A DNA stretch of 64,000 nt from Kutzneria sp044547355 (GTDB lineage: Bacteria; Actinomycetota; Actinomycetes; Mycobacteriales; Pseudonocardiaceae): NCBI RefSeq assembly GCF_044547355.1, contig NZ_JBIUAG010000027.1, positions 1 through 64,000 of the forward strand, read 5' to 3'. A program made the position numbers and the translations under genes. Positions 63,647 to 64,000 of the stretch are shown piece by piece; position 1 is the stretch's first letter; each line of letters opens with the position of its first letter. The notes below the pieces were generated by a model. It had not been told where the DNA came from. It saw only the letters and a program-made list of their open reading frames with translations, and did no database searches.

Positions 63647-64000
63647 CAGCGCACCGCGTGCGGGTACTCGGCGTCCCGGTGCTGGAACGCCAGGATGTCC
63701 GGATTGGTCACGATGCCGTGGCGCACCTCCACCGCGTCGCGCACCGTCCGGTCGGCGTCCCATGCCGCCTCGCCCGCCAGCACTGTGCCCAGGTACGGCA
63801 GGACCGCCTCGCTGAGCACCCATGTCGCCGAGTCCCACAGGTAGGACGGGCTGTGGTTGACGGCGTAGTACCGGACGTTGTTGTCCAGCCCGCGAAGGGG
63901 TTCGGCGAACGACGTCGGCCGCGCCCAGGAGAAACCCATGCCGTAGTCGCAGGAGACGTCGACGACGAGGGTGCCCGGCCGCAGCGCCGGGATGTCGGCC
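63646..64000 (-). CDS. N5-(carboxyethyl)ornithine synthase-like, 3' part
   Basis: The last 117 codons of a gene entering from the right edge. VVDVSCDYGMGFSWARPTSF, YYAVNHSPSYLWDSAT, and DILAFQHRDAEYPH match the C-terminal part of the AlaDH/PNT family. They most closely resemble N5-(1-carboxyethyl)ornithine synthase as I recall it. Such enzymes reductively couple pyruvate to the side-chain amine of ornithine or lysine. The N-terminal half and operon start lie outside the window. It is coupled to the amino acid permease. Confidence 0.75.
   Translation of the reverse strand, partial: ADIPALRPGTLVVDVSCDYGMGFSWARPTSFAEPLRGLDNNVRYYAVNHSPSYLWDSATWVLSEAVLPYLGTVLAGEAAWDADRTVRDAVEVRHGIVTNPDILAFQHRDAEYPHAVR

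Overview
This 64 kb window is very G+C-rich. It has many GTG starts, dense ATGA/GTGA stop-start overlaps, and many genes that begin 6-7 bases after a TANNNT -10 box (leaderless transcripts). Together with gene families such as the DUF222-HNH nuclease, PucR, NB-ARC-TPR regulators, MDMPI/DinB proteins, b558-type succinate dehydrogenase and abundant NRPS/P450 genes, this points to a filamentous actinomycete. Pseudonocardiales is my guess, but no marker gene here fixes the genus. I see no rRNA, tRNA, CRISPR array, transposase or integrase.

Positions 1-31 kb are mostly general chromosome. They hold a MacAB-like export operon (lipoprotein, adaptor, ATPase, permease) divergent from its OmpR-type two-component system, a ferredoxin reductase, a DinB/MDMPI protein, and a membrane-anchored PLD-fold protein next to an NB-ARC-TPR protein with an amyloid-like N-terminus. 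Next come a large two-domain glycosyltransferase interrupted by a heptanucleotide repeat, a TetR, an aldehyde dehydrogenase remnant and two HNH nucleases. After these come a 126-bp tandem repeat, a LysR gene divergent from sdhCAB, DedA, a small toxin-tail/immunity-like cassette, a TetR-glycosyltransferase pair, an S37 peptidase, an AraC regulator, a tandem SnoaL protein, an FAD monooxygenase and an agmatine-deiminase-like lipoprotein.

Positions 31-58.6 kb are a secondary-metabolite cluster. Two tightly coupled minus-strand operons make up its core. The upstream one (53468 to 46641) encodes ACP, KASII, KASIII, GT2, P450, an OleC-like AMP ligase and an OleD-like reductase. After a 213-bp AT-richer gap, the second (46427 to 31423) encodes NRPS C-A-PCP-TE, a hybrid A-PCP-C-A-PCP-KS-KR-ACP-TE with no acyltransferase, a GSCFA protein, an SGNH-like protein and a TauD dioxygenase. 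On the plus strand, a PucR regulator, an XRE-NB-ARC protein, an atypical response regulator with a CitB-type HTH and a LeuA-like synthase flank it. The likely logic is that the first operon makes or tailors an acyl/beta-hydroxy-acyl unit, possibly a beta-lactone, and the second assembles a short acylated peptide-ketide.

Positions 58.6-64 kb hold what I consider the most interesting locus. A TetR/MFS pair faces a minus-strand operon: an N5-(carboxyethyl)ornithine synthase-like gene, an APC permease, a 27-codon peptide gene with a strong ribosome binding site, a 12-bp GC hairpin, and a P450. The tiny peptide directly upstream of a P450 has the architecture of a P450-modified RiPP (biarylitide/cittilin/atropopeptide type), with an aromatic-rich C-terminus. 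I do not recognise the precursor as a described family.
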